Origin: Allobosea sp. BK604
GTDB taxonomy: Bacteria > Pseudomonadota > Alphaproteobacteria > Rhizobiales > Beijerinckiaceae
Assembly: GCF_004341515.1 (NCBI RefSeq)
Contig: NZ_SLZF01000006.1
Span: 124,001-188,000, forward strand
DNA length: 64,000 nt
Direction of reading: 5' to 3'
Part shown: one piece after another, positions 14,351-22,809 of the stretch
How the letters are laid out: every line of letters begins with the position of its first letter
Numbering within the stretch: position 1 is the stretch's first letter
Notes under the pieces: model-generated
What the model saw: the letters and a program-made list of their open reading frames with translations, nothing else
Told to the model about the DNA's origin: nothing
Database searches by the model: none
Made by a program: the position numbers and the translations under genes

Positions 14351-14559
14351 CGGAGCTGCGCCGCGACGCGATCATGGTCGTCATGCCGCCGGCGGGCGAG
14401 CGCTCGCCCTGGTTCCGGCTGGGCTTCTGGTGCGTGCCGGCCATGTCGCACCTCGTCGGGCTGACGAGCACGGTGCTGCGGCCCGATGCGCTCTATGCGG
14501 CCTGCATGAAGGCGGGCGGCTCCATCTGCGAATGGGATGACGAGCCGCTCGGCGTTTGA
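14119..14559 (+). CDS. Hypothetical virion-region protein
   Basis: A 146-residue protein rich in Trp and aromatic residues (WFLVFETKARQRWLDWIAMG; HYNVNLGRTHVSVMPDCPGA), with a possible papain-like or small enzymatic fold that I cannot name. It starts at the former terminase junction and overlaps the terminase extension by 232 bp in another frame. Its stop is immediately followed by a late box. Confidence 0.65.
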   Translation: MAEGNTDRIGVEPEMWFLVFETKARQRWLDWIAMGRFKHVSAIGWLPDQRCWIHYNVNLGRTHVSVMPDCPGAQQCIAELRRDAIMVVMPPAGERSPWFRLGFWCVPAMSHLVGLTSTVLRPDALYAACMKAGGSICEWDDEPLGV

Positions 14560-14595
14560 TGTGCGGTGCGGCCGCTCGCCTGCGGTGGCCAGAGT
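14560..14595 (+). promoter_or_regulatory. Late-promoter-type box, copy c (portal operon)
   Basis: TGTGCGGTGC (14560-14569) begins on the first base after a stop codon; hexamer CAGAGT is at 14590-14595. This is the only rightward copy with a 20-nt rather than 19-nt spacer. The next gene starts 25 nt further on. Confidence 0.65.
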
Positions 14596-14620
14596 GCGCG
14601 GTATCCGAGGAGATATCTGC

Positions 14621-14842
14621 ATGGGCATGTCACAGAGCGGCACTTCGCAGCGCCGGCAGGCGATGGCGACGCAGATCGAACAGCAGGCCGAGCTCGACAA
14701 GCAGAAATCCCTCGCGGATGCACAGCAGGCCTCGGCCATGCAGGATGGACTCGCCCGGGACACGAACCGGCTTCTGCGCGTCTTCGGCGCCAAGTCGATG
14801 CTGGCCGGCGGCGGTGTCCGCATGCCCGTCGCGGTGCGCTGA
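14621..14842 (+). CDS. Small virion-region protein
   Basis: A 73-residue Gln/Ala-rich, probably coiled-coil protein (QRRQAMATQIEQQAELDKQK) with a strong GAGGAGA ribosome binding site. It directly precedes the portal gene. Such small proteins before podoviral portals are often minor virion components; not confirmed here. Confidence 0.55.
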   Translation: MGMSQSGTSQRRQAMATQIEQQAELDKQKSLADAQQASAMQDGLARDTNRLLRVFGAKSMLAGGGVRMPVAVR

Positions 14843-14845
14843 TCG

Positions 14846-16432
14846 ATGGCCGGCGAGAAAACCAAGCTCGAGAAGGAAGCTGCGCAGCGCCTGGCGGACT
14901 GCCGCCGCCAGAAGTCGCTTGTCGATACCGACCTGCGCGAGGGCTACTTCTTCACCGCGCCGCAGCGCTGCCGCGATGTGACGTCGACGACGAGCCCGAC
15001 CGATCGCGGGCGCGAGACGGATATGTCGGAGCTGCAAATCTCGCTCGGCATGCAGCTCGCGCAGGACTTCGCCACCGAGATGCTGAACACCTTCACGCCG
15101 GAGGTGATCGAGTGGGCGCAGCAGAAGGCCGGCATCGACATCGAAGACGAAGAGCAGCGCGGGGCTCTGGAAACTCAGATCGCCGAGCAGACGACCGTCA
15201 TCATGGAGGCCATGAAGGCGTCGAACCTGTATGCGGCGCTGTCGCTGGCCTACATGCCGGACCTGGCGCTCGGCACGGTCGGGCTCTGGATCGACGATCT
15301 CCGGCCGTCCGAGCCGATCGTCAATCAGGCGGTGCCGCTGCGGGAGATCGAGGTCAACATCGGCCCATATGGCGAGATCGACGATCGGTTCATCGTGCGC
15401 CACACGCGATATCGGCATCTGCCGGCGCTCCTGCGCGGGGTCGACCTGCCCGCCGATATCGAGAAGAAGATCAAGGACAAGCCCGGCGAGCGGTGCATCC
15501 TGTCGTGGGGCTGGTGGCGCCTGTGGGACAAGGACTCGGACGTCTATTGGCAGGCCGTGATCCGCGTCGGCGAGAAGGTCGTCGCGGATGCAGAGCTGCG
15601 CGGTGAAGGCTCCTGCCCGCTCATCGTCGGCCGGTTCAACCCGGATACGATCTTCTCGTTCGGCCAGGGCCCGGCCCTGCAGGCTCTTCCCGATCTGCGC
15701 CGGCTCGACGAAACCGAGGCGCTTAAGATCGAGAACGCCGATTTCCAGATCCATCCGCCGTTCATCTATGCCGACGACGGCGTGATGAATTTCGAGACCG
15801 GCATCGAGCCCGGCATGGGCTACAAGGCCCGGCCCTGGCAGCACGTGCCGGTCGAGAAGCTGTCGTTCGAGGGGAACGTGTCGTTCGCCGAGTTCGAGAC
15901 GCAGCGGATCGAACAGGGCATCCGCAAGCTGTTCTTCGCCGATTACCCCGAGCAGATCGGCAAGACGCCGCCGACCGCCGAGCAATGGCTCGACGAGATG
16001 CAGCGTGCAAAGCGCCGCATCGGCACGCCCGGCAAGATCTTCTTCAAGGAAGTGCCGGCCGAGATTTTCAAGCGCTTCAAGTTCCTGCTCGCCGCCCGCG
16101 GCGTGATCGAGGACATCAAGGTCGACGGCAAGACCGTGGCGCTCACGCCCTACGATCCGACCGAGCAGGCGCAGGAGTTTCAGGAGGTGCAGATCGCTCT
16201 GCGCGTCCTCGAGGCGGCGCGCAACTACTTCCCGGAGACGATGCAGGTCGAGATCGACGGCTCGGCGACCGTGGGCAACATCAAGAAGAAGCTGCGCGAC
16301 AAGATCGTGGTCCAGCGTGATCCTGAGCAGCTCAAGCAGGCGATCCAGCAGTTCGGCCCGCTGCTCGCCGGCGGTGGCGGTGATGCTGGTGGCGGTCCGG
16401 CCGGGCCTGCGCCGGGAGTTCCGACCGCATGA
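14846..16432 (+). CDS. Portal (head-tail connector) protein
   Basis: 528 residues, typical of the podovirus head-tail connector family. The N-terminus has GYFFTAPQRCRDV and TDRGRETDMSELQISLGMQL, the usual early segment of these portals. Later come PLIVGRFNPDTIFSFGQGPA and a helical C-terminus ending in a Gly-rich tail. Twelve copies form the DNA entry ring. It stands between terminase and scaffold, as expected. Confidence 0.9.
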   Translation: MAGEKTKLEKEAAQRLADCRRQKSLVDTDLREGYFFTAPQRCRDVTSTTSPTDRGRETDMSELQISLGMQLAQDFATEMLNTFTPEVIEWAQQKAGIDIEDEEQRGALETQIAEQTTVIMEAMKASNLYAALSLAYMPDLALGTVGLWIDDLRPSEPIVNQAVPLREIEVNIGPYGEIDDRFIVRHTRYRHLPALLRGVDLPADIEKKIKDKPGERCILSWGWWRLWDKDSDVYWQAVIRVGEKVVADAELRGEGSCPLIVGRFNPDTIFSFGQGPALQALPDLRRLDETEALKIENADFQIHPPFIYADDGVMNFETGIEPGMGYKARPWQHVPVEKLSFEGNVSFAEFETQRIEQGIRKLFFADYPEQIGKTPPTAEQWLDEMQRAKRRIGTPGKIFFKEVPAEIFKRFKFLLAARGVIEDIKVDGKTVALTPYDPTEQAQEFQEVQIALRVLEAARNYFPETMQVEIDGSATVGNIKKKLRDKIVVQRDPEQLKQAIQQFGPLLAGGGGDAGGGPAGPAPGVPTA

Positions 16433-16752
16433 CGATCGACGAGGAAATGGTCAAGGCGTGGGAGCGCGTGCTCTCGGATCGCGCCGTTCCGGGTGACGGC
16501 GCGCGCGTCCTTTTATGGCTCCGGCGCAAGCAGTTGGAGCTCACACCGGAGGGCTATCCGGCCTGTGCGGTGCACGACCACGAGGGGCAACGCAGGTTGG
16601 CGTCAACGATTTTGGGCTTCGCGCCGGGAACCGAAGATGCTGATCAAGAACGCCGTGACGCAACCGCAGACCTCGCCCTTCGGCGAGCCGGCCGAGACGC
16701 CCCTGCACAGCCGCGCGTCCGCGGCGCTGCCCGGCGTGTCCCCGAGCGGTAG
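16429..16752 (+). CDS. Small conserved virion-region protein with frame-shadow tail
   Basis: The first 75 residues (MTIDEEMVKAWERVLSDRAV; RRLASTILGFAPGTEDADQ) look like a real protein between portal and scaffold. The last 30 or so are Arg/Ala-rich and overlap the scaffold gene in another frame, suggesting a lost stop as in the terminase. Linked to the portal by ATGA. A late box lies inside it. Confidence 0.55.
   Translation: MTIDEEMVKAWERVLSDRAVPGDGARVLLWLRRKQLELTPEGYPACAVHDHEGQRRLASTILGFAPGTEDADQERRDATADLALRRAGRDAPAQPRVRGAARRVPER
16564..16598 (+). promoter_or_regulatory. Late-promoter-type box, copy d (scaffold)
   Basis: TGTGCGGTGC (16564-16573), 19 nt, then CAGGTT (16593-16598). It sits inside a coding region but 39 nt before the scaffold ATG. 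Confidence 0.6.
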
Positions 16753-17539
16753 CATCGCGCGCATCGCGGCCGGTCTCGGGCCGCGCATCTGCTTCGCCCC
16801 CGATCCGCCGCCGGCTGCGCCTCCCGCGCCACCGGCCGGTGACCCGCCTGCTCCCCCGGCCGCGCCGCCTGCGGGCGATCCGCCGGCGGCGGCTCAGCGG
16901 CCCGATTGGCTCGGCGAGCAGTTTTGGGACGCCGAGAAGGGCGAGGTCAAGGGCGCCGATCTCAAAGCCGCTTTCGACGACCTGACCGCCTTCAAGGCGG
17001 GCGAGGAATCGAAGCGCGCCGCCGTCCCCGAGAAGGCGGACGGTTACGAGCTGAAACTGCCGGCCGATCTCAAGTTCGCCGATGGCGAGAGCTTCGAGCT
17101 CGACAAGGACGATCCGATGTTCGGCTTCGGCCGGGAGGTCGCTCACAAGCTCGGCCTGGATCAGGCCGGCTTCGAGGGCCTCGTCGGCATGTATGCGCAG
17201 CAGAAGATCGCCGAGGCCAAGGAAATTCAGGCGGCGCAGCAGCGCCACTTTGAAGCGATGGGCCCGAAGGCTGCCGAGCGGCAGAACGCCGTCAAGACGT
17301 TCCTCGCCGCCAAGCTCGGCGCCGACGCTCCGGTCATCTTCGACACTGTGCTGATGCTGAAGCCGGGCGTCGAAGCGATGGAAAAGCTGATGCGCGTCGC
17401 CAGCGGCGGAAACATGCCGAGCTTCACGCAGGGCGGTCGCGATGGCGGCAAGGCCAGCCCATCCGAAGAAGAATACGCGGCGATGTCGCCCGCGGAACGA
17501 CTGGTTGCCGCGCGCAAAAGCGCGTCCGGCGGGCGATAG
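16637..17539 (+). CDS. Capsid scaffolding protein
   Basis: A 300-residue acidic protein. Residues about 55-90 are a Pro/Ala linker (PPAAPPAPPAGDPPAPPAAP), followed by an acidic helical body (LGEQFWDAEKGEVKGADLKA; helices to residue 250) and a Ser/Gly-rich end. It lies immediately before the major capsid gene. Acidic, helical composition and this position define podoviral scaffolds. The ATG has GGGAA upstream. Confidence 0.75.
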   Translation: MLIKNAVTQPQTSPFGEPAETPLHSRASAALPGVSPSGSIARIAAGLGPRICFAPDPPPAAPPAPPAGDPPAPPAAPPAGDPPAAAQRPDWLGEQFWDAEKGEVKGADLKAAFDDLTAFKAGEESKRAAVPEKADGYELKLPADLKFADGESFELDKDDPMFGFGREVAHKLGLDQAGFEGLVGMYAQQKIAEAKEIQAAQQRHFEAMGPKAAERQNAVKTFLAAKLGADAPVIFDTVLMLKPGVEAMEKLMRVASGGNMPSFTQGGRDGGKASPSEEEYAAMSPAERLVAARKSASGGR

Positions 17540-17550
17540 GGGGTTAATCC

Positions 17551-18480
17551 ATGAAGACGCTTGTTGAATACGCCAAGGGCCTGGGCACGGACTCGCCGGA
17601 GCGCCCCCTCATCGAGATGTTCGCCACGTCCTCGGACGTGATGTCGGCCATTCCGTTCGACGGGCTCACCGGCGCGGTCTATGAAGGCTTCCGCCAGGCG
17701 GCGCTTCCCACGGTCGGCTTCCGCGGCATCAATGAGCCGTCGACCAGCGGAACCGGCGTTCTGTCGCCCTTCCAGGAGTCGAGCTACATCGTCGACCACG
17801 ATCTCGACGTGGATCGCGCGATCGTCGATCGCTACGGCGAGACGCGCCGCGCCCGCGAAGAGACCATGGCCATGGCGGCTGCCGGCCGGCTCTGGATCGA
17901 CACGTTCCTGAAGGGCGACAACACGAGCAACCCGCGCGTGTTCGATGGCCTTCAGCGCCGCTCGCGCCTGTTCAGCCGGACCATCGTGAACAACGCGGCC
18001 TCCGGCGGCGGCCCGCTCTCGCTGCTGAAGCTGGACCAGGCCATCGCGAACACGAATTCGCCGACGCACATCATCGCCGACTTCGCGACGATGCCGCTCT
18101 TCATTCAGGCCGCCCGCACGCAGTCGCTCACCGGCTTCGTGCTGCAGACCTGGGACGAGATCGGCAAGCCGAAGATGTCCTACGCTGGCCTCCCCATCCT
18201 GTGGGGCTACCAGAAGGATGACCACTCGGCGATGCTGCCGTTCAACGAGGTCGCTTCCGGTGGCGGCTCGCCCGTCACCACGTCGATCTACGTCGTCTCG
18301 TTCCGCGACGGCGGCCTCAAGGGCATCCAGCTTCGCCCGATGGCCTTCAAGGACATGGGCCTCCTCGAGAACGGCATCACCTATCGGACTCACTTGTCCT
18401 GGGATGTCGGCCTCGTCGACGAGCACAAGTACAGCCTGACCCGGCTGTCCTCGATCACGAACGCGACGATCGTCGCGTAA
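17551..18480 (+). CDS. Major capsid protein
   Basis: A 309-residue protein placed directly after the scaffold. It has an N-terminal arm, a long central helix region (ETRRAREETMAMAAAGRLWI) and beta-rich C-terminal half (YVVSFRDGGLKGIQLRPMAF) consistent with an HK97-fold capsid of the podovirus type. It forms the icosahedral head. Spacing of 11 bp from the scaffold and a hairpin after the stop suggest abundant mRNA. Confidence 0.85.
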   Translation: MKTLVEYAKGLGTDSPERPLIEMFATSSDVMSAIPFDGLTGAVYEGFRQAALPTVGFRGINEPSTSGTGVLSPFQESSYIVDHDLDVDRAIVDRYGETRRAREETMAMAAAGRLWIDTFLKGDNTSNPRVFDGLQRRSRLFSRTIVNNAASGGGPLSLLKLDQAIANTNSPTHIIADFATMPLFIQAARTQSLTGFVLQTWDEIGKPKMSYAGLPILWGYQKDDHSAMLPFNEVASGGGSPVTTSIYVVSFRDGGLKGIQLRPMAFKDMGLLENGITYRTHLSWDVGLVDEHKYSLTRLSSITNATIVA

Positions 18481-18487
18481 CGAACAC

Positions 18488-18511
18488 GGCTGGGCGCTTC
18501 GGCGCCCGGCC
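18488..18511 (+). other. Stable hairpin after the capsid gene
   Basis: Ten-bp stem GGCTGGGCGC / GCGCCCGGCC closed by a TTCG tetraloop, without a T-run. More likely an mRNA stability or processing element between capsid and cement genes than a terminator. Confidence 0.6.
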
Positions 18512-18540
18512 CCTGCAACGGCAACCAGAGGAGAGCGGCA

Positions 18541-18984
18541 ATGGGCGCTCGTGGTTATACTTTCGACGCGCTGCTCCAGCTCAAGGATGCTGGCGCGATC
18601 ACCTCGTCTGCTGCCGCTCAGGTCGGCGGACAGGCCAAGATCCTGGATATGGGCGCCGGCCGCTTCGACGGCACGGTCGTCGTCAACGTGAGCGCGATCG
18701 ACATCGTCTCGAATGATGAGGAATACAACATCATCATTCAGGGCTCGAACTCGTCGAGCTTCGCCTCCGGCATCGAGAACCTCGCCATGCTCAACCTGGG
18801 CGCGACCGAGGTGCGCGACGGCGGCGCGCAGGACTCGGTGCCCGGCCAGTACGAGATCGGTGTGACGAACGAGCAGGCCGATACGGTCTATCGCTACATC
18901 CGCGCCTATACGTTCATCGCCGGCAGCAGCACCACGCCGTCGATCAACTATACCGCCTTCCTGTCCAACGACGCCGGCCGCTAA
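18541..18984 (+). CDS. Head structural (cement/decoration-like) protein
   Basis: A 147-residue, beta-rich protein (GGQAKILDMGAGRFDGTVVV; VSNDEEYNIIIQGSNSSSFA) with the jelly-roll-like repeat of short strands seen in head decoration proteins such as Bbp16 of Bordetella phage BPP-1. The position after the capsid gene agrees. Strong GAGGAGAG ribosome binding site. Confidence 0.65.
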   Translation: MGARGYTFDALLQLKDAGAITSSAAAQVGGQAKILDMGAGRFDGTVVVNVSAIDIVSNDEEYNIIIQGSNSSSFASGIENLAMLNLGATEVRDGGAQDSVPGQYEIGVTNEQADTVYRYIRAYTFIAGSSTTPSINYTAFLSNDAGR

Positions 18985-19016
18985 CGCGGTCGGCCACGCA
19001 TTGAGGAGCCGCGGCG

Positions 19017-19343
19017 ATGGCCAAGGTCAAGATTTACGAGAAGACGGACAAGGGCGGCAAGATCGTCGAGCACGATCTCGAAACCGTCGACGCCAAAGAG
19101 GCGATGCTGAACGATCCGAAGCGCTACTCCTATGACGATCCCCGCGCGAAGAAGGCGGATCGCGACCCGAACGCCGGGCCGGGCCAGCCGCGCTACAAGG
19201 TCGAGCACATCGGCGGCGGCAAATACAACGTCATCGACACGGCGAACGACACCATCGTGGATGGTGGCTTCGACAAGGAAGCGGCGGAAGCCAAGGCGAC
19301 CGAGCTCGGCAGCGGGCACGCGACGACTTCCCCGAATACCTGA
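19017..19343 (+). CDS. Hypothetical head-region protein
   Basis: A 108-residue, Lys/Asp-rich small protein (MAKVKIYEKTDKGGKIVEHD; HIGGGKYNVIDTANDTIVD). The beta-rich ends frame a charged middle. It is the last gene before a terminator. Function unknown. Confidence 0.6.
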   Translation: MAKVKIYEKTDKGGKIVEHDLETVDAKEAMLNDPKRYSYDDPRAKKADRDPNAGPGQPRYKVEHIGGGKYNVIDTANDTIVDGGFDKEAAEAKATELGSGHATTSPNT

Positions 19344-19365
19344 CGGTTCGGCGGGGGCTGACAGA

Positions 19366-19391
19366 GGGTCGGGCGAAAGCCCGGCCCTTTT
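19366..19391 (+). terminator. Rho-independent terminator in the head block
   Basis: Nine-bp stem GGGTCGGGC / GCCCGGCCC (one G-T pair) with GAAA tetraloop and TTTT. A late box begins 4 bp after it, so transcription is reset here. Confidence 0.8.
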
Positions 19392-19394
19392 GCA

Positions 19395-19429
19395 TGTGCG
19401 GTGCGCAAAGGCTCTCGGCAACTGACTGT
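19395..19429 (+). promoter_or_regulatory. Late-promoter-type box, copy e
   Basis: TGTGCGGTGC (19395-19404), 19 nt, then GACTGT (19424-19429), immediately behind a terminator and 22 nt before the next start. Confidence 0.7.
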
Positions 19430-19451
19430 GCTGCGAAATGGAGCGCACAGC

Positions 19452-20177
19452 ATGGCCAAGCTGATATTGAACTATGACCGGCCTGGCGATGACGACGCCG
19501 GCAAAACCGAGTCGTTCGATACGCTGATCCGCAAGGTGGATCAGATGTTCGAGGAGCTCTATACGCTCGTCGGCGGCAAGCAGGCCTCGGATGCGACGCT
19601 CACCGCGCTTGCGGCTCTCACGACCGCGGCGAACAAGCTCATCTACGCGACCGGGGTCGACACCTTCACCACGACGGACCTGTCCGCGTTCATTCGGGGC
19701 CTGCTCGATGACGCCGATGCGGCGACCGCGCTCGCGACGCTCGGGGCGTTCCCGAATACGGGCGTGGTCGACGGCAGCGTGGCGGCGACGGGCAAGGTCG
19801 GCGAGATCCTCACCGCCTCGGCGACAAGCGTCTCCCTCACCTCGCCAACGCCGAAGACGATCACTTCGCTCGCCCTGACCGCTGGTTGCTGGGATGTCGA
19901 GTGGCTGACCTATTTCGCACCCAATGCTGCGACGACGGTCTCGGTCATCGAGGCATGTCTGTCGGACACCGACAACACGCTGAACACGACGCTCGGCGAG
20001 TTTGTCGCCTCGTCCTATCCGACCAGCTTCGTAATGGGCGCGAACGGAACCGTGCTGCAGGGCCGGCGCCGCCTGAACCTGTCGGCGGGCGCCACGAAGT
20101 ATCTCGTTGCCATGTCAACTTTCGCCACCAACACCATGTCGGCAAACGGCATCATCACCGCGAAGCGCGTTCGGTGA
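19452..20177 (+). CDS. Virion-associated protein, hypothetical
   Basis: A 241-residue protein. The first part (about residues 1-80) is helical, with repeated ALATLGAF-type segments as in phage fibre N-termini. The rest is Thr/Ser/Ala-rich beta structure (LTAGCWDVEWLTYFAPNAAT). This could be a head or tail fibre. Its 3' end overlaps the inverted HTTM gene by 23 bp. It is the only gene under box e. Confidence 0.55.
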   Translation: MAKLILNYDRPGDDDAGKTESFDTLIRKVDQMFEELYTLVGGKQASDATLTALAALTTAANKLIYATGVDTFTTTDLSAFIRGLLDDADAATALATLGAFPNTGVVDGSVAATGKVGEILTASATSVSLTSPTPKTITSLALTAGCWDVEWLTYFAPNAATTVSVIEACLSDTDNTLNTTLGEFVASSYPTSFVMGANGTVLQGRRRLNLSAGATKYLVAMSTFATNTMSANGIITAKRVR

Positions 20178-22110
20178 ACTTGGGCTGCGGATAGTCGACC
20201 TGCGTCAACTCGGGGTTCGATACGGGCGTGTAGGTGACGCAGGTGGTTTTCATCTCCATCGGGGCGTACCTGTATGACAGGAAGTCATCGTGAGATGGGT
20301 GATCAGCCGCCTGGAAAGTGCTCTGGACCTTCCAGCCCCTAACCGGATCCTGATCCGATGTAGTGCTTACCACAGCAGACGCTATGGTTTTGCCCCACTG
20401 GGTCGAGCAATAAAGCGTCCCTTCCTTGATCGCTCTCAGATCTTCGGTGAGCCTGCCGCCCAACCACTCGCTATAGGGCATCCGATATTGCGTGACCTGG
20501 TTCTTCTCATCGAGGAAGAAGGTGGTCGTGAGTTTGCGGTAGAGTCGCAGATCGTGCTCGTTGAACACGTCGATATGGCCCATCCCGAAGGCGAGTGGCG
20601 CCCGTCCGAAGTATGAGGTCGCCGCGGCCGCAGGGCCAGGGAAGGCGGTCTCGACGATCGGCAGTCTCACTGCATAGGCGCCGAACAAGACGAGGAAGCA
20701 AACGCCGAACGCCGTGAAGATGATGTGCGAGTTTGAGCCCTGAGGCGGTTCCCACGCGACACGCGCGCGATGGCTGCCCAACTGGCATACCCCGAATAGG
20801 CGAGTGCGGCGATCCGCGATGAACCGGTAGAGGGCCGGCCCAATCAGCAGGACGCGACCGAGGGCCAGCAGCGGCCAGAACGGGACGGCCAGGAGCACGA
20901 TCGCCGATATCCGCTGATAGAGCCGATATCCGTCGTAGCGCTGGCCAGCCGGCGAGATGCCGACGAGGTCCGTCAGAGCCTCTTGTTGGGAGACGCCATA
21001 GCTCTTGGCCAAGGCGACATTCTGCGAGAGCGGGCGAAACTCGAGCCGGTGAAACAGGTCGATCCGCGCCAGCGTCCGCACGGTGCGATCGCAGAGATTG
21101 CATTTGTCGTCGAAGAAGATCATCAGGCTGTGCCGGCCGGGATCGTCGATCCATGAGCGGGACCAGAATACGATCGCAAATAGAACGTATTCGTAGATGC
21201 CGAGCGTTTTGATGGCCAAGACGTGCGCCGAAAATACGAAAAATATCATTCCCCAACAGATAGCGATAATGCGTGTAAAGCGCGATGCAAGCACTAGCGG
21301 CACGAGAGCAAACTGCCACACGAGCATTCCGTAAGTCGTAAACTTAGAGAGCATCACATATAGGAATGGAGACTGATAATATAACGCATCAGCCCATTGA
21401 TAATACTTTGGGTTGATCATCGGAAAAAGAAGGATCGTGCCGGTGGTGAGGCCGTCGAGCCAGGTCTGCGAGGATAGGTGCTTGGCTGCGGAATAGATGT
21501 TGATCGACCAGAACGCAGCCAGCGCCATGAACCTTGCAAGCTGAATCCGGTCGACGGTCGGGGCGCCCCATGCGGCGTAGATGGCTCGAATAATCCGGCT
21601 GCGCTTAAACAGCATTGCGTCAACCGACACGGTATAACCTGCCGGTGAGAGCGCCATCGGTATGGTGCACATCGCTATTGCGAGTGAGCCGATTGAAATG
21701 TTCAGGGTGTAATTGACGACGATTATGTTGATCAACAACAGCAGCGCAACTGAAGACAGTGGCGTCAGAAATCCGATGGCCATGAACAGGCTAAGGGCCG
21801 CAGTTATTCCGAACCACATGGAGTTGGAAACGCTGCCAGCGGCCATTGCCGCTGAAAACTCGCTGCCGTAGTGCCAGAGAGCCAGGCACCCGATCACGAC
21901 GCGGAGCAGATCGAGGCGGTGCACCTCGGCTGAGAGGCCGGTTTGATCAGAGAAAAGGCCGGACCGGCGAAGGCCGCGGGCCAACCCGCCTGCCGCTTTT
22001 TCGAGGTATCCACCGAGCCCGAAGCGGCTCAAGAGGGCGGCAATGGCCAGCAGGACGAGTACGGCTGCGATCTCGTGCAGCGGCGATCCATCGGAGTAGG
22101 GGTAAACCAA
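20155..22110 (-). CDS. HTTM membrane protein fused to DCC thiol-oxidoreductase domain (inverted cargo gene)
   Basis: About 651 residues. The first half has many membrane helices, like the HTTM / gamma-carboxylase-like family. At about residue 330 comes FFDDKCNLCDRTVRTLARID, the CxxC motif of DUF393/DCC thioredoxin-like proteins, followed by more membrane helices and a periplasmic-type domain. The order HTTM then DCC is known in bacterial membrane proteins of unclear role. It runs against all structural genes and is visibly richer in A+T, so it is probably acquired cargo. The TTG start has GAGGA 7 nt upstream. Confidence 0.75.
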   Translation of the reverse strand: MVYPYSDGSPLHEIAAVLVLLAIAALLSRFGLGGYLEKAAGGLARGLRRSGLFSDQTGLSAEVHRLDLLRVVIGCLALWHYGSEFSAAMAAGSVSNSMWFGITAALSLFMAIGFLTPLSSVALLLLINIIVVNYTLNISIGSLAIAMCTIPMALSPAGYTVSVDAMLFKRSRIIRAIYAAWGAPTVDRIQLARFMALAAFWSINIYSAAKHLSSQTWLDGLTTGTILLFPMINPKYYQWADALYYQSPFLYVMLSKFTTYGMLVWQFALVPLVLASRFTRIIAICWGMIFFVFSAHVLAIKTLGIYEYVLFAIVFWSRSWIDDPGRHSLMIFFDDKCNLCDRTVRTLARIDLFHRLEFRPLSQNVALAKSYGVSQQEALTDLVGISPAGQRYDGYRLYQRISAIVLLAVPFWPLLALGRVLLIGPALYRFIADRRTRLFGVCQLGSHRARVAWEPPQGSNSHIIFTAFGVCFLVLFGAYAVRLPIVETAFPGPAAAATSYFGRAPLAFGMGHIDVFNEHDLRLYRKLTTTFFLDEKNQVTQYRMPYSEWLGGRLTEDLRAIKEGTLYCSTQWGKTIASAVVSTTSDQDPVRGWKVQSTFQAADHPSHDDFLSYRYAPMEMKTTCVTYTPVSNPELTQVDYPQPKFTERASR

Positions 22111-22171
22111 GGGGCGTTCCTCAAAAGAGAGCGCCTCACTTAATCCGATTTTGCCGCCTTTGGAACTGCGC

Positions 22172-22206
22172 TGTGCGGTGCATGACAGCGCGCCGCGGGC
22201 GACGGT
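22172..22206 (+). promoter_or_regulatory. Late-promoter-type box, copy f (tail tube)
   Basis: TGTGCGGTGC (22172-22181), 19 nt, then GACGGT (22201-22206). The next ATG begins 7 nt after the hexamer, so the predicted transcript starts at or next to the A of ATG (leaderless). Confidence 0.7.
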
Positions 22207-22212
22207 CCCGGC

Positions 22213-22809
22213 ATGGACCGGCTGACGATCATCAACGATGCGCTTCGAAACACCGGCAACAACACGGTGAATTTCGAATACGACGGGTCGACCGAATGGG
22301 AGAATGCGGACCCGGCCTATCGCCGCGCGATCAGCTTCCTCATCGCAAGCCATCCCTGGAATTTCGCGAACACCTCGGCGCCCCTGGCCGGGCTCCTGCC
22401 CTCGTCGCCGCATTTGGTGCTCGATAAGGCCTATCAGCTCCCGAATGACTGCATGCTGGTCGAGGCGGCCTGGCTCAACGGCCACCCGCTCGGCGAGTAT
22501 GAGATCATGGATCAAAAGCTGTGCTGCCGGTACGATTCCGGGGTGACGGTCAAGTATGTCCGCGCGCCGGAGCCGGGCCAGTGGCCGCCGCTCTTCGTCG
22601 AGCTCGCGACCATGCAGGTCGAGGCCTATCTGCTGCGGGGCCTGAACGAAGACACCGACAACGCGCGCAAGCGTGACGCCGACGTGAGGAACCTGCTCGA
22701 TGAGGTCCGATCGGCGCAGGATCGGCAGGAGCCACCGCGCGCTCTGTTCCGGTCGCGCACCGCCCATCGTAGGCGTGGCCGCGGCTCGCGCACCATTTGG
22801 GCGCCCTGA
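22213..22809 (+). CDS. Tail tubular protein A-like (adaptor)
   Basis: A 198-residue protein with the family pattern of podoviral tail tube A / gp11: DRLTIINDALRNTGNNTVN at the start, then WENADPAYRRAISFLIASHP and an YQLPNDCMLVEAAW segment. It joins the portal to the nozzle. Its C-terminus is basic and runs on to the start of the next gene (TGATG). Confidence 0.85.
   Translation: MDRLTIINDALRNTGNNTVNFEYDGSTEWENADPAYRRAISFLIASHPWNFANTSAPLAGLLPSSPHLVLDKAYQLPNDCMLVEAAWLNGHPLGEYEIMDQKLCCRYDSGVTVKYVRAPEPGQWPPLFVELATMQVEAYLLRGLNEDTDNARKRDADVRNLLDEVRSAQDRQEPPRALFRSRTAHRRRGRGSRTIWAP

Noticed and set aside
20155..22767. Full 870-residue minus-strand frame
   Set aside because: The part upstream of about 22110 is antisense to the tail adaptor gene and crosses box f; only the membrane protein is real.
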